From RYN-230 sp963782185 (GTDB lineage Bacteria > Actinomycetota > Actinomycetes > Streptosporangiales > Streptosporangiaceae): a stretch of DNA of 64,000 nucleotides. Shown here piece after piece: positions 16,387-25,302 of this stretch. The stretch spans positions 62,001-126,000 of the forward strand of contig CAWAJB010000003.1 in the NCBI GenBank assembly GCA_963782185.1, in the 5' to 3' direction. The position numbers and the translations under genes were made by a program. The notes below the pieces were generated by a model. The model saw only the letters and a program-made list of their open reading frames with translations. It was not told the origin of the DNA and searched no databases. The first letter of the stretch is position 1. Each line of letters starts with the position of its first letter.

Positions 16387-17286
16387 TCAGTACGTGGGGG
16401 CCGGGCCTTCCAGGATCGGCTCGAGGAACGTGGCCCGGGCACCTTCGAGCCAGCCGGCCAGTCCCCGGGGCGCGTGCTGGGTCACTTCCCGCACGTGCGA
16501 GGTGAGCTGGCCCGCCCCGCCCGCGCGGATCCAGGCGAACAGCTCCAGCATGCCCTCGGCGTCCCAGGGGGCCAGGCCCGAGCCCAGCAGCTCCTCCCGG
16601 GCCCGGTCTTCCAGCAGGTCGGAGTAGCGCACGTGGCGTGCGAACACCGCCGAGATCCGTTCGGCCACGTTCGCGTAGGTGAGGGACTCGGGGCCGGTCA
16701 GCGTGAACACGCGAGGCTCGTCACCGGCCGGCGGAACCGGGCCGGTCAGCAGCCGCGCGGCGGCGTCGGCCACGTCCGCGGCCGCCACGAACCCCACGCG
16801 GCCGTGGCCCGCCGGGGCGTACAGCGTGGCTTCCCGCTGGATGGCCGCCGCGGCCGGCCGCAGCATCTCCATGAACGGCGCGGGGGCCAGGTAGCTGACC
16901 GGCAGGCCGGTCGCGTCCAGGTGCCGGGCGATCTCGCGGTGACTGCGCATGAAGCGCACATCGCAGCCAGGATCGGTGAAGCCGTCGGCGGCCATCTTCA
17001 CCACGTGCGGCCGGTGCCCCGCCGCGACCAGCGCGTCCACGAAGCTGATTTCCAGCTCGGCCTGCACCTCGCTGGACGGGCTCAGCAGGAAGACCCGGTC
17101 GAAGGCCTGCAACTGCTCCGCGGCGGGCGGCTCGTCGAGCGTGCCGACCAGGTTCTCGCCCGGGCCGGGCAGGTCGAGGCCCTTGGCCTCCACCCGGACC
17201 ATCGCGATCGCCTCGGCCCGGGCGTCAGCCAGCGCCTCCAGCAGGCGGTAACCGACTCTTCCGGTCGCTCCGGTCACCAGGATCAC
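16387..17286 (-). CDS. NmrA-like NAD(P)-binding protein
   Basis: 299 residues. The Rossmann start ILVTGATGRVGYRLLEAL is the atypical-SDR glycine motif; later blocks such as RVFLLSPSSEVQ, FMRSHREIARHLDATGLP and YLAPAPFMEML match NmrA/HSCARG-type proteins, which bind NAD(P) and often act as redox sensors or as quinone/ether reductases. I chose GTG 17286 because GAGGAGG lies just upstream on the reverse strand; the longer frame upstream overlaps the divergent gene's promoter and has no such site. Single gene. Confidence 0.8.
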   Translation of the reverse strand: MILVTGATGRVGYRLLEALADARAEAIAMVRVEAKGLDLPGPGENLVGTLDEPPAAEQLQAFDRVFLLSPSSEVQAELEISFVDALVAAGHRPHVVKMAADGFTDPGCDVRFMRSHREIARHLDATGLPVSYLAPAPFMEMLRPAAAAIQREATLYAPAGHGRVGFVAAADVADAAARLLTGPVPPAGDEPRVFTLTGPESLTYANVAERISAVFARHVRYSDLLEDRAREELLGSGLAPWDAEGMLELFAWIRAGGAGQLTSHVREVTQHAPRGLAGWLEGARATFLEPILEGPAPTY

Positions 17287-17406
17287 GGGCCGCCTCCTCG
17301 TGCGCTCGTCCCTTATGGGCACCTTACGGGAGGCCCGCCAGGGTGCGCTGGGCGCGTCCCCGACGTACGTTGGTGGCGTGGCAGAAGCGGCGATGCGGCG
17401 CTGCCG

Positions 17407-18642
17407 GTGAGACTGCCGTCCGTGCGGGGTCCGAGCCGGGGGGCCTGGCGCAGATGGTCGATCGTGGCGGGGGGGACCGCCCTCCTGTGTGCCCTGCCGG
17501 CGGTCATCGCGGCGCTCCCGGAGCCCGCATCCCCGATCAGCGCCCAGGCCCTCCGGGCCCGCATCCTGGCCTCGGCGCGCGTGCCGTACCAGGGATACGC
17601 CGAGAGCACCGTGAACCTGGGCCTGCCCGAGCTTCCTGACCTGCACAACGTGAGCCTGCTCCTGGACGGCACCACCGACCAGTACGTCTGGTACCACTCC
17701 CCGGCCTACTGGCGGGCCGACGACGTGACGGGGACGGGGGAGAGTGACACCTACGCCGACGGCGGGGTGACCTACCTCTGGAACTACGGGACCAACCTGC
17801 TCACTCAGGTGACCGGGGCTGAGCCTGTCCGGCTGCCCCGGGCTCCCGACCTGCTCCCGCCCGACCTGGCCCGGCGGCTGCTGGACACTGCGGGCCACGG
17901 CGACCGGATCTCACGGCTGCCCGGCCGCCGCATCGCCGGCGTGGACGCGGCGGGGCTGCGGCTGGTCCCGGCCGGGGCGCAAACCACGATCGGCGCGGTG
18001 GAGATCTGGGCCGACCCGGCCAGCGGGCTGCCCGTCGCGGTCCAGATCTCCGGCCGCGGCGCTGGCCATCAGCCTGGCCAGCCCGTGCTGATCAGCACGT
18101 TTCTCGAGCTGAGCCGGGCCCAGCCGGACCTCACCGCGGTTATCCCGCACCCGGCGCCGAACGTCGGGCTCACCACGACCCGGCTGCCGGACGTGGACGG
18201 CGTGCTCAACGGCGACGGTGACGGTGACAGTGACCGCACCCCGTTCCCGCCCCAGCTGGGCGGCCTGCGTCACGCGGCCCTCCGGGGCAGCCCGCCGGGG
18301 GTGGCGCTCTACGGCACCGGGTTCTCCCGGTTCGTGCTGCTCCCACTGCCCCGGGACGTCGGCCCGGACGCGCTCAACGCCGCGATCCAGGCCGGGGCGG
18401 ACAGCGTGACGCTGCCTGCCACCGGAGAGGGGGCCAACGGAGGGGGGGTCACCGGAGGGACCGCGGGCGCGGCACCGGCCAGCGTGCTGATCCGCACGCC
18501 GCTGCTGTCCGTTCTGATGGTGAGGGCCGGGTTCCACCACGCCGTCTTCCTGTTCACCGGTGCGGTGACCCCGGCCGTGCTGGAGAACTCGGCCAGCGCC
18601 CTGGTCACCGACTTGTCGCAGAGACACAGGTTCCCCCGATGA
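17407..18642 (+). CDS. Membrane-anchored LolA/RseB-like protein next to an ABC exporter
   Basis: 411 residues. An N-terminal hydrophobic segment (WSIVAGGTALLCALPAVIAAL) acts as signal or anchor; the following ~220 residues (RILASARVPYQGYAESTVN..., TDQYVWYHSPAYWRADD, GLRLVPAGAQTTIGAVEIW) resemble the extracytoplasmic LolA/MucB-RseB beta fold of actinobacterial lipoprotein-sorting or sigma-E regulatory proteins. A glycine-rich stretch follows near residue 340. The GTG at 17407 is the best start but has a weak ribosome site. Its stop overlaps the ATPase start (ATGA), so it forms a three-gene unit with the exporter and may feed or sense its cargo. Confidence 0.65.
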   Translation: MRLPSVRGPSRGAWRRWSIVAGGTALLCALPAVIAALPEPASPISAQALRARILASARVPYQGYAESTVNLGLPELPDLHNVSLLLDGTTDQYVWYHSPAYWRADDVTGTGESDTYADGGVTYLWNYGTNLLTQVTGAEPVRLPRAPDLLPPDLARRLLDTAGHGDRISRLPGRRIAGVDAAGLRLVPAGAQTTIGAVEIWADPASGLPVAVQISGRGAGHQPGQPVLISTFLELSRAQPDLTAVIPHPAPNVGLTTTRLPDVDGVLNGDGDGDSDRTPFPPQLGGLRHAALRGSPPGVALYGTGFSRFVLLPLPRDVGPDALNAAIQAGADSVTLPATGEGANGGGVTGGTAGAAPASVLIRTPLLSVLMVRAGFHHAVFLFTGAVTPAVLENSASALVTDLSQRHRFPR

Positions 18643-19559
18643 TCGTTACGCGCGGCCTCACCAAGCGCTACGGCCCCCTGCTCGTGGTCGACCAGGTCGA
18701 CCTGGACGTCCGGGAGGGCGACCGGTACGGGTTCCTCGGGCCCAACGGCTCCGGGAAGACCACTGTGGTCCGGATGCTGCTCGGCCTGGTCTACGCGACC
18801 AGCGGCGAGATCTCGGTGCTGGGCCAGCCGGTACCGAAACGGGCGGCCGAGGTGCTGCCCTCGATCGGCTCGCTGGTAGAGGGCCCGTCCGCGTACGGCC
18901 ATCTGTCCGGCCGGGCCAACCTGGCCCTGATCGACGCGGCAGGCAAGTCTGGCAGCCGCCGGACCCGGCCCAGCCGGATCGCCGACACCCTGGACCGGGT
19001 CGGCCTGGCCGGCATCGACAACCGCCCGGTCAAGAGGTACTCCCTCGGCATGCGCCAGCGGCTCGGCCTGGCCGCCGCCCTGCTGCGCACCCCGAAACTG
19101 CTCATCCTCGACGAGCCGACCAACGGCCTGGACCCGCAGGGCATCCGGGAGATCCGCGACCTGCTGATCGAGCTGAACGCCGCCGGCACCACAGTCTTCC
19201 TGTCCAGCCACCAGCTCAGCGAGGTCGAGCAGCTGTGCACCCGGGTCGGGATCGTGAACCGCGGCCGGCTGGTCCGGCAGGACGACCTGGACACGCTGCG
19301 CGCGCTGACCGGGCGGTCGATCGTCCGTACCCCCGACACCGACCGGGCCCGTGCGGTGCTGGACGGCCAGATCGAGCTCGCGCAGGCCGGCCTGGTCATC
19401 GCGGACCCGGACACCGCCGCGCTCAACTCCCGCCTGGTCGCTCAGGGGGTGCGGGTCACCGAGATCACCGCCGAGCGGCGGTCGCTGGAGGACGTGGTGC
19501 TGTCGGTTACCGGCTCAGGTTCTGACCGCGTCGACGCGGCGGAGGCTGACCGCCGGTGA
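18639..19559 (+). CDS. ABC exporter ATP-binding protein (CcmA/DrrA type)
   Basis: 306 residues: Walker A GPNGSGKTTVVRM, signature YSLGMRQRLGLAA, Walker B LLILDEPTNGLDP, switch His in SSHQLSEVE, and a C-terminal extension after residue 215 of the kind that contacts DrrB/ABC-2-type permeases. Overlaps both neighbours by four bases. Exporters of this class move drugs, lipids or antibiotics; substrate unknown. Confidence 0.88.
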   Translation: MIVTRGLTKRYGPLLVVDQVDLDVREGDRYGFLGPNGSGKTTVVRMLLGLVYATSGEISVLGQPVPKRAAEVLPSIGSLVEGPSAYGHLSGRANLALIDAAGKSGSRRTRPSRIADTLDRVGLAGIDNRPVKRYSLGMRQRLGLAAALLRTPKLLILDEPTNGLDPQGIREIRDLLIELNAAGTTVFLSSHQLSEVEQLCTRVGIVNRGRLVRQDDLDTLRALTGRSIVRTPDTDRARAVLDGQIELAQAGLVIADPDTAALNSRLVAQGVRVTEITAERRSLEDVVLSVTGSGSDRVDAAEADRR

Positions 19560-20401
19560 TCCGCGTCGAGCTGGTGAAGCTGGCGCGCCGCCCGCGCAGC
19601 TGGGTGAGCCTCGCGCTGCTGTGCGGGCTGCCCGTGCTCGTGGCGGTGTTCGTCGCGGTCACCCATCTCGCGCCGCCCCCGGGCCAGGGCCCGGCACTGC
19701 TGTCCGCGGTGCTGGCCAGCGGGTCGCTGTACCCGGCCGCGGCGCTCGCGATCGTGCTGCCCATCTTCCTGCCGGTCGCGGTCGCGGTGGTGGCCGGCGA
19801 TTCCATCGCGGGCGAGGCGGGCTCGGGGACGCTCCGTTACCTGCTGGCCCGGCCGGTGGGGCGGACCAGGCTGCTGGGCGCCAAGCTGATCGCGCTCATC
19901 GTGTACACGCTGTCCGCGGTGATCCTGGTCGCGGTGACCGCCTACCTGACCGGGATCGCGTTGTTCGGCGCGCAGCCGGTGGCCGCGACGCCCGGCGGCC
20001 TGACCACCTCCAACATCGCGGCGACCTCGCTGTCCGGCAGCGGGCTGTCCCCGGCGGAGATCGCGCTGCGGACCGTCGGGGCGGTCGCCTTCATCGCCGT
20101 GTCGATGCTCGGCGTGGGCTCGATCGCGCTGTTCCTGTCCACCATCACCGACTCGGCCCTCGGCGCGGCCCTCGGGGCGCTCGCCGCCCTGATCACCAGC
20201 GAGGTGCTGGTCACCCTCAACGCTGCCTCGGCCGTCAACCCCTACCTGCCCACCCGGTACTGGCTCGCCTGGATCGACTTCTTCCGCGACCCGATCGTCT
20301 GGCGGAACATCGAGCGGGGGTTCGCGGTGCAGGGGGTGTACGTACTGGTGTTCCTCGGCGCGTCCTGGGCGCACTTCGCGACCAAGGACATCACCAGCTG
20401 A
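19556..20401 (+). CDS. ABC-2-type exporter permease
   Basis: 281 residues with six hydrophobic segments (first around WVSLALLCGLPVLVAVFV) and the GDSIAGEAGSGTLRYLLARP block typical of ABC-2 permeases that couple to CcmA-type ATPases. GTG 19556 overlaps the ATPase stop. A large polar loop with GLTTSNIAATSLSGSG lies in the centre. Together with the two upstream genes it forms one exporter locus. Confidence 0.85.
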   Translation: MIRVELVKLARRPRSWVSLALLCGLPVLVAVFVAVTHLAPPPGQGPALLSAVLASGSLYPAAALAIVLPIFLPVAVAVVAGDSIAGEAGSGTLRYLLARPVGRTRLLGAKLIALIVYTLSAVILVAVTAYLTGIALFGAQPVAATPGGLTTSNIAATSLSGSGLSPAEIALRTVGAVAFIAVSMLGVGSIALFLSTITDSALGAALGALAALITSEVLVTLNAASAVNPYLPTRYWLAWIDFFRDPIVWRNIERGFAVQGVYVLVFLGASWAHFATKDITS

Positions 20402-20406
20402 GGCGC

Positions 20407-20466
20407 GGTGCCGGGAGTTCACGGTGCCGGGAGTTCACGGTGCCGGGGAGTTCACGGTGCCGGGGG
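20407..20466. repeat. Intergenic tandem repeat, 16-17 bp x 3.6
   Basis: GGTGCCGGGAGTTCAC is repeated head to tail at 20407, 20423 and 20439 (the third copy has one extra G) and partly at 20456. It lies between the stops of the exporter permease and the convergent lipase-like gene. Confidence 0.85.
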
Positions 20467-20499
20467 ATCGATCATCCAGGCGGGCCGCGGCCAGGAGGG

Positions 20500-21315
20500 C
20501 TAGCCGCAGTCGGCGGCCGTGGGGGCACGGACCGGGCCGGGCCCCAGGGCCTGCAGCACCATGGCGGTGACCGCCGGGTTGGTCGGCAGCTGGGAGTGGC
20601 TGATCGCCGCGGCGGGGCAGACCGACTGGATGGGCACGTTGAGCGCCCCGGCCAGCCGCGCGGAGTCCGGCGGGGTGACGGTGTTGTCGTCGGTGGTCCA
20701 CAGCGACAGCCAGCGCGGCCGGGCCGGCACGGCCGTCGCGTCCAGGCGGCTGAGCAGCTTGCTGCCGGGCACCAGCTGCTGGCACGCGGCCGGGCACGCG
20801 CCGGGTACGAATGCCTCGGCCGCCGAGGCCAGCTGGGCGCCGTGGAACGGGGCGCCCAGCGTGATGACCCGCCGGGCCTTGTGCGTGCCCCCGTCTTCCC
20901 GGGCCCACAGCAGGGCGGTGACCCCGCCCGCCGAGTAGCCGATCACGTCGACCGACGGCGCGCCGCCGCGCAGGGCCCGGTTGACCGCGGTGTTCAGCAC
21001 CCCGGCGTCGGCGATCAGGCTGCCGGTGCCGTTACCCGGCAGGTGCAGCACGGTCGCCCGCCGCCCGGCCGCCCGGATCCGGCGCGCCAGCACCGACAGC
21101 GCCCCGGTGCTCCCGCCGTACCCGGGGACCAGCAGCACCGGCCCGGGACGGTCCTGCGCAGGCTGGCCTGCCGCCGCGGGAGCGGCGCCGGCGCCCCCGC
21201 CGGCGCCCCCGCCGGTGACCAGCGCCGCCACGACCGCCACGACCACGATCACGCCCACGAGCCCAGCCACGCCCGCCACGAACAGCCGCCGCCGCGGCGA
21301 AAGCCGGCCAAGCAC
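20500..21315 (-). CDS. Secreted or anchored alpha/beta-hydrolase (lipase-like)
   Basis: 271 residues. An N-terminal hydrophobic helix (FVAGVAGLVGVIVVVAVVAALV) and Gly/Ala linker precede a lipase-like domain: PVLLVPGYGGSTGALS is the oxyanion loop, VIGYSAGGVTALLW the nucleophile elbow (GYSAG), and ISHSQLPTNP holds the probable catalytic His. Paired Cys residues (PGACPAACQQ) suggest a disulphide, fitting an extracytoplasmic protein. This layout matches actinomycete triacylglycerol lipases/esterases of the LipA type. GTG 21315 start. Confidence 0.8.
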   Translation of the reverse strand: MLGRLSPRRRLFVAGVAGLVGVIVVVAVVAALVTGGGAGGGAGAAPAAAGQPAQDRPGPVLLVPGYGGSTGALSVLARRIRAAGRRATVLHLPGNGTGSLIADAGVLNTAVNRALRGGAPSVDVIGYSAGGVTALLWAREDGGTHKARRVITLGAPFHGAQLASAAEAFVPGACPAACQQLVPGSKLLSRLDATAVPARPRWLSLWTTDDNTVTPPDSARLAGALNVPIQSVCPAAAISHSQLPTNPAVTAMVLQALGPGPVRAPTAADCG

Positions 21316-21380
21316 GGGTCACCGCCGTCCGTGATCGCGGTCGATAGGGAGCGCTATTTGGCGGCGGGTATTGACCGTGA

Positions 21381-22283
21381 TCACGATGGGGTGGCCCCGG
21401 TCGTCGAGGGGGAGAGGCTGCGGGGGTCGCGGGTCGGCCAGGCGCCCCGCTCGGCGGCGGCCAGGAAACGGTCCACGGCCTCGCTGAACAGGTGCGGTTC
21501 CTCCAGGTTGGCCGTGTGCCCGGTGCGCGGCAGCACGGCCAGGCCCGCGGTGGGGATGGTGCGCTTGAGCATCAGCGCCACGTCCAGGCAGCCCTCATCC
21601 TCGTCGCCCACCAGCACCAGCGCCGGCGTGGTGATGCGGGCCAGCTCGTCCCGCAGCGCGTATAGCGACGGGCGGCCCGCCTGCACGCCGCGCATGGTCA
21701 GCGCGGACCCCGGCGCCGAGTGCCCGGCCAGGGCGTCCGCGAACTCGGCCCAGCCGCGCGGGTTCTTGTTCTGGAACTGCACCCGGGCCGGGCCCAGCGC
21801 GTACCACGACGCGACCTCCCGGGCCCCGTCGCGCTCGAACGCTGCCGCGATCGCCTCGCACTCGGCGCGGAACGCGGCCTGCCGGTCCGGGGCGGCGCCG
21901 TAGCCGGTCCCGGCCGCCACCGTGGACAGCACCCGGCTGGGGTGGCGGAGCGTCAGGTGCAGCGCCGCGAAGCCGCCCATGGACAGGCCGACCACATGCG
22001 CGGCCGGGATGCCCAGCCCGTCGAGCACCGCGACCGCGTCGGCCACCGCCCGTTCCTGGGAATAGGCGGCCGGATCGGCGGGCACCCCTGATGGCGGGTA
22101 GCCCCGCGCCGCGTAGGTGACGCAGCGGTAGCGGGACGAGAAGAACCGGACCTGCGGCTCCCAGCTCCGGTGATCACCCGCGAACTCATGCAGGAACAGC
22201 AGCGGCGTGCCCCGGCCCGTGCTCTCGGTGTGCAGGCTGACCCCGTCGCCCGTGCTGAGAATGCTGCTGGTGATGGTCGTCAT
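21381..22283 (-). CDS. Alpha/beta-hydrolase at the end of the Mo-hydroxylase operon
   Basis: 300 residues, cytoplasmic hydrolase with oxyanion loop LLFLHEFAGDHRSWEPQ, nucleophile elbow VVGLSMGGFAALHL, acid in LVLVGDEDEGC and His in LPRTGHTANLEEP. Similar proteins hydrolyse ring-fission products or enol-lactones. ATG 22283 overlaps the GntR stop (ATGA), so it is the last gene of the six-gene leftward operon and probably acts in the same catabolic route as the Mo-hydroxylases. Confidence 0.8.
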   Translation of the reverse strand: MTTITSSILSTGDGVSLHTESTGRGTPLLFLHEFAGDHRSWEPQVRFFSSRYRCVTYAARGYPPSGVPADPAAYSQERAVADAVAVLDGLGIPAAHVVGLSMGGFAALHLTLRHPSRVLSTVAAGTGYGAAPDRQAAFRAECEAIAAAFERDGAREVASWYALGPARVQFQNKNPRGWAEFADALAGHSAPGSALTMRGVQAGRPSLYALRDELARITTPALVLVGDEDEGCLDVALMLKRTIPTAGLAVLPRTGHTANLEEPHLFSEAVDRFLAAAERGAWPTRDPRSLSPSTTGATPS

Positions 22284-23002
22284 GGGCTCCCCATGATGTG
22301 CTGGTACGTGCCCGCCGCCGCGGCCGCGGGATCGCCTGCCCGGAGCGCGGCCAGGATCTCGTCGTGCTGGCGGGCCGACTCGGCGTGCGTGCGGGCCACC
22401 TTCGGGCCACCATGGAGCGACGCCCAGAGCAGCCGCATCAACGACAGCAGCAGGGGGCTGCGGGCGTACTCATACACGCTGAAATGAAACTCCCGGTTCA
22501 GGCCGGCGTACCGCGGGTCGTCCTCTCCCATGGCGCGCATCTGGTCGTTGAGCTTCTTCAGCCGGGCCAGGCCGGCGGCGTCGATCTTGCGGGCGGCCAG
22601 CGACGCGCCGAGCGACTCCAGCGCCGCCCGGATCTGGAAGTTCTCCTCGACCGGGCCGTCGTCCGGCTCCACCACCGTGAACCCCCGGTGCGTGTCGCCG
22701 ATCACCAGGCCCTCGGACTCCAGCCGCCGCATCGCCTCGCGCACCGGCGTCTGGCTGACCTGGAACCGCTGGGCCAGGTCCCGCTGCCGCAGTTGCTCGC
22801 CGGCGGCCAGCTCCCCGGTGATGATCTGCTCCCGGATCAGCGCCGCCACCATGTCCGTCTTGCTCACGTAGCCGGGCCCGGCGGTGACCTGGCCCGTGCC
22901 CTGTGCCCCCGTGCCCTGTGCCCCCGTGCCCTGTGCCCCCGTGCCCTGTGCCCCCGTGCCCTGTGCCCCCGTGCTCTGTGCCCTCGTGCTGGCCGCGGTC
23001 AT
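22280..23002 (-). CDS. GntR-family regulator, FCD (FadR) subfamily
   Basis: 240 residues. A winged helix (MVAALIREQIITGELAAGEQ, then QVSQTPVREAMRRLESEGL) at ~50-115 and an all-helical FCD effector domain (~120-225) with NREFHFSVYEYARSP and a late His in QHDEILAAL, the usual metal/acid-binding arrangement. The first ~35 residues are six GAQGT-type pentapeptides from a DNA minisatellite and are unlike the family, so the functional start may be later (VSKTDMVAAL). It overlaps both neighbours by four bases and so is produced with the enzymes it probably controls; TGGTATACCA sites at 29161 and 32128 are candidate operators. Confidence 0.85.
   Translation of the reverse strand: MTAASTRAQSTGAQGTGAQGTGAQGTGAQGTGAQGTGQVTAGPGYVSKTDMVAALIREQIITGELAAGEQLRQRDLAQRFQVSQTPVREAMRRLESEGLVIGDTHRGFTVVEPDDGPVEENFQIRAALESLGASLAARKIDAAGLARLKKLNDQMRAMGEDDPRYAGLNREFHFSVYEYARSPLLLSLMRLLWASLHGGPKVARTHAESARQHDEILAALRAGDPAAAAAGTYQHIMGSP
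22894..22990. repeat. 15-bp minisatellite inside the GntR gene
   Basis: CCCTGTGCCCCCGTG repeats about six times head to tail with only a few changes in the last units. The period is a multiple of three, so on the reverse strand it encodes repeated GAQGT residues at the protein's N-terminus. Confidence 0.9.
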
Positions 23003-25302
23003 CTGCCGCCTCCGTTCGTGGCGAGTTCCTGCACCCGGGCCGGGGTGAGCGGCAGCCGCCCCACGCTGCCGGGCAGGCCCAGCGCGTCCCGGACCGCGCT
23101 GGCCAGCACGGCCCCGGCGGCGGACACCCCGCCCTCGCCCGCGCCGCGCACGCCCAGCGGGTTGCCCGGCGCCGGTGAGTCCTGGGTGATCAGCACGTCG
23201 ATCGGCGGCACCTCGGCCGCGGTCGGCATCCGGTAGTGCATGAACGTGGCCGACTGCGGCTGCCCGTTCTCGTCATAGCAGAACTCCTCCAGCAGTGCGC
23301 CGCCGATGCCCTGCGCCGCCCCGCCGCGCAGCTGGCCCGCCACCAGCGCCGGGTTGACCGCCCGGCCCACCTCGTAGGCGACCAGGTAGCGCAGCACCCG
23401 CACGCCGCCGGTGCCCGGGTCCACGTCGACCACGGCGAGGTGCACCCCGTATGGGTAGGTCATGTGCGCCACCTCGAAGCGGCGCCGCGCGGACAGCCCG
23501 GCCGGTTCCCCGGGCCGCAGGCACGGACTGGCCGGGGCGGTGGCCCGGGCCACGTCGGCCAGCGTGACGGACGCGCCGGGGTCCCCGCGGACGCTGATCC
23601 GGCCGTGCTCGCTGACCAGGTCACCGGGGGCCGCCTCCAGCAGCCGGGCGGCGATCTCGGTGGCCCGGTCCCGGACCGCGCCCGCTGCGGCGTGCACCGC
23701 GCTGCCCGCCACCACGGTGGACCGGGACGCCCACGACCCGCCGCCGAACGGCTGCTTGTCGGTGTCCCCGTTGACCACGCTCACCTGGTCCGGGTGCACG
23801 CCCAGCGTGTCCGCGGCGATCTGGGCCAGCACGGTCTCGATGCCCTGGCCCAGCGAGGTGCCGCCGGAGAACACGTGCACCGCCCCGGTCTCGCTGACCA
23901 TCACGTCGGCGGTCTCCTGCGGGCCGAGCCCGCTCTTCTCCAGGAACGCGGCCACTCCCAGCCCGCGCAGCCGGCCCGCCCGGCCCCGCTCCACCTCGTC
24001 GCGGTAGCCGAGCCGGTCGGCTTCGGCCTGGGCGGCCGCGAGAAGCGCCGGATAGTCCCCCGCGTCGAGCACGACATCGGTGCCGAGGGTGCTCATCGAG
24101 CGCTGGTACGGCAGTTCGTGGCGGTGGAGGAGGTTACGGGAGCGAATTTCGTTGCGGCTGATTTTCAGCTCGTGCGCGGCCACGTCGAGCAGCTGCTCGC
24201 GCGCGGTGCTGCCCTCGAACCGGCCGGGCGCCCGGTAGGTGCCGCACGGGGTTTTGCTGGTCAGCACCACGCGGACCCGGCCCCGGTAGGCGGGCACCCG
24301 GTACGGGCCGGGCAGCATGGCGAGGGTCAGCTCCGGCACGATGATCCCGTGGGTGCGGCAGTACGCGCCGTTGTCGTGCACCACGTCGTCACGCAGCCCG
24401 AGGATCCGGCCGCCGGAGTCGAAGGCCGCGGCGATCCGGTGGACCTGCTGCCGGGAGTGGTTCACCGCGACCAGGTGCTCGGCGCGGTCCTCCACCCACA
24501 TCACCGGCCGCCTCAGCGTCCGGGCCAGCCACGGGACCAGGAAGTCCTCCGGGTAGAACTCGCCACGCGCGCCGAACCCGCCGCCCGCGTCCACGGCGTG
24601 CACGTGGATCAGCGTCTCGTCCATGCCGAGCAGCGAGGCCAGCAGGTCCCGGTTGAACACCGGCACCTTGGTCATCCCGAACACCGACAGCCGGCCGGTG
24701 GCCGGGTCGGGGTCGGCCAGCAGGGCCCGCGGCTCCAGCGGGACCGCCCCGTGCCGCCCGATCCCCATTTCGATCTCCACGATCCGGTCCGCCCCGGCGA
24801 ACGCGCCGGCCACATCCCCGTAGCCCAGGGTGAAGTCGGCGGCCACGTTGCCGCCCGGGAACAGCCGCGGGGCGTCCGGCGCGGCGGCCGCCCCGGCGTC
24901 CAGGATGGCGGGCGCCTCGTCGATGTCCAGATCGACCAGCTCGGCGGCGTCCTCGGCCGTGTACGGGTCCGCGGCGGCCACCACGGCCACCGGCTCGCCC
25001 ACGTAGCGCACCACGCCGGCGGCCAGCACCGGCTGCAGGTAGCCACTCAGGTCGGCGCCCTGGACCTGGAGCCGGACCGGGATGGCCAGGCCGGGCGGCA
25101 GGCTGGCCGCGGTCACCACCGTGATCACGCCGTCCTGGCGGGAGGCGCCGGCGGTTCTGACCGCGCGGAGCCGGCCGTGTGCCACCGGGGAGCGGATCAC
25201 CCGGGCCCACAGCTGGCCGGGCCGGGCGAAGTCGGCGCCGAACCGGCCCAGGCCTCGGAGCAGGCGGGGATCCTCCTTGCGGGGAATGCTCGCGCCGATC
25301 AC
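22999..25302 (-). CDS. Xanthine-dehydrogenase-family molybdopterin subunit (second copy)
   Basis: 767 residues, full length for a Mo-hydroxylase large subunit: N-terminal IPRKEDPRLLRGLGRFGAD, Mo-cofactor motif GGGFGARGEFYPED, active-site loop TYRAPGRFEG and the C-terminal catalytic Glu in RGAGEGGVSAAGAV. The active-site loop is neither the AYxCSFR of true CO dehydrogenase nor the exact AYRGAGR of form II, so the substrate is more likely an N-heterocycle or aldehyde. GTG 25302 overlaps the 2Fe-2S subunit stop. A second complete large subunit lies in the same operon with only one FAD and one FeS gene to serve both. Confidence 0.9.
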   Translation of the reverse strand: MIGASIPRKEDPRLLRGLGRFGADFARPGQLWARVIRSPVAHGRLRAVRTAGASRQDGVITVVTAASLPPGLAIPVRLQVQGADLSGYLQPVLAAGVVRYVGEPVAVVAAADPYTAEDAAELVDLDIDEAPAILDAGAAAAPDAPRLFPGGNVAADFTLGYGDVAGAFAGADRIVEIEMGIGRHGAVPLEPRALLADPDPATGRLSVFGMTKVPVFNRDLLASLLGMDETLIHVHAVDAGGGFGARGEFYPEDFLVPWLARTLRRPVMWVEDRAEHLVAVNHSRQQVHRIAAAFDSGGRILGLRDDVVHDNGAYCRTHGIIVPELTLAMLPGPYRVPAYRGRVRVVLTSKTPCGTYRAPGRFEGSTAREQLLDVAAHELKISRNEIRSRNLLHRHELPYQRSMSTLGTDVVLDAGDYPALLAAAQAEADRLGYRDEVERGRAGRLRGLGVAAFLEKSGLGPQETADVMVSETGAVHVFSGGTSLGQGIETVLAQIAADTLGVHPDQVSVVNGDTDKQPFGGGSWASRSTVVAGSAVHAAAGAVRDRATEIAARLLEAAPGDLVSEHGRISVRGDPGASVTLADVARATAPASPCLRPGEPAGLSARRRFEVAHMTYPYGVHLAVVDVDPGTGGVRVLRYLVAYEVGRAVNPALVAGQLRGGAAQGIGGALLEEFCYDENGQPQSATFMHYRMPTAAEVPPIDVLITQDSPAPGNPLGVRGAGEGGVSAAGAVLASAVRDALGLPGSVGRLPLTPARVQELATNGGGR

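Noticed and set aside
21368..21385. CGTGATCACG palindrome as an operator
   Set aside because: It is a short palindrome at the end of the alpha/beta-hydrolase gene, not near any start; a chance occurrence is likely.
22894..22990. Possible CRISPR array because of regular repeats
   Set aside because: The units are contiguous 15-bp copies without spacers and lie in a coding frame; no cas genes are present in the window.
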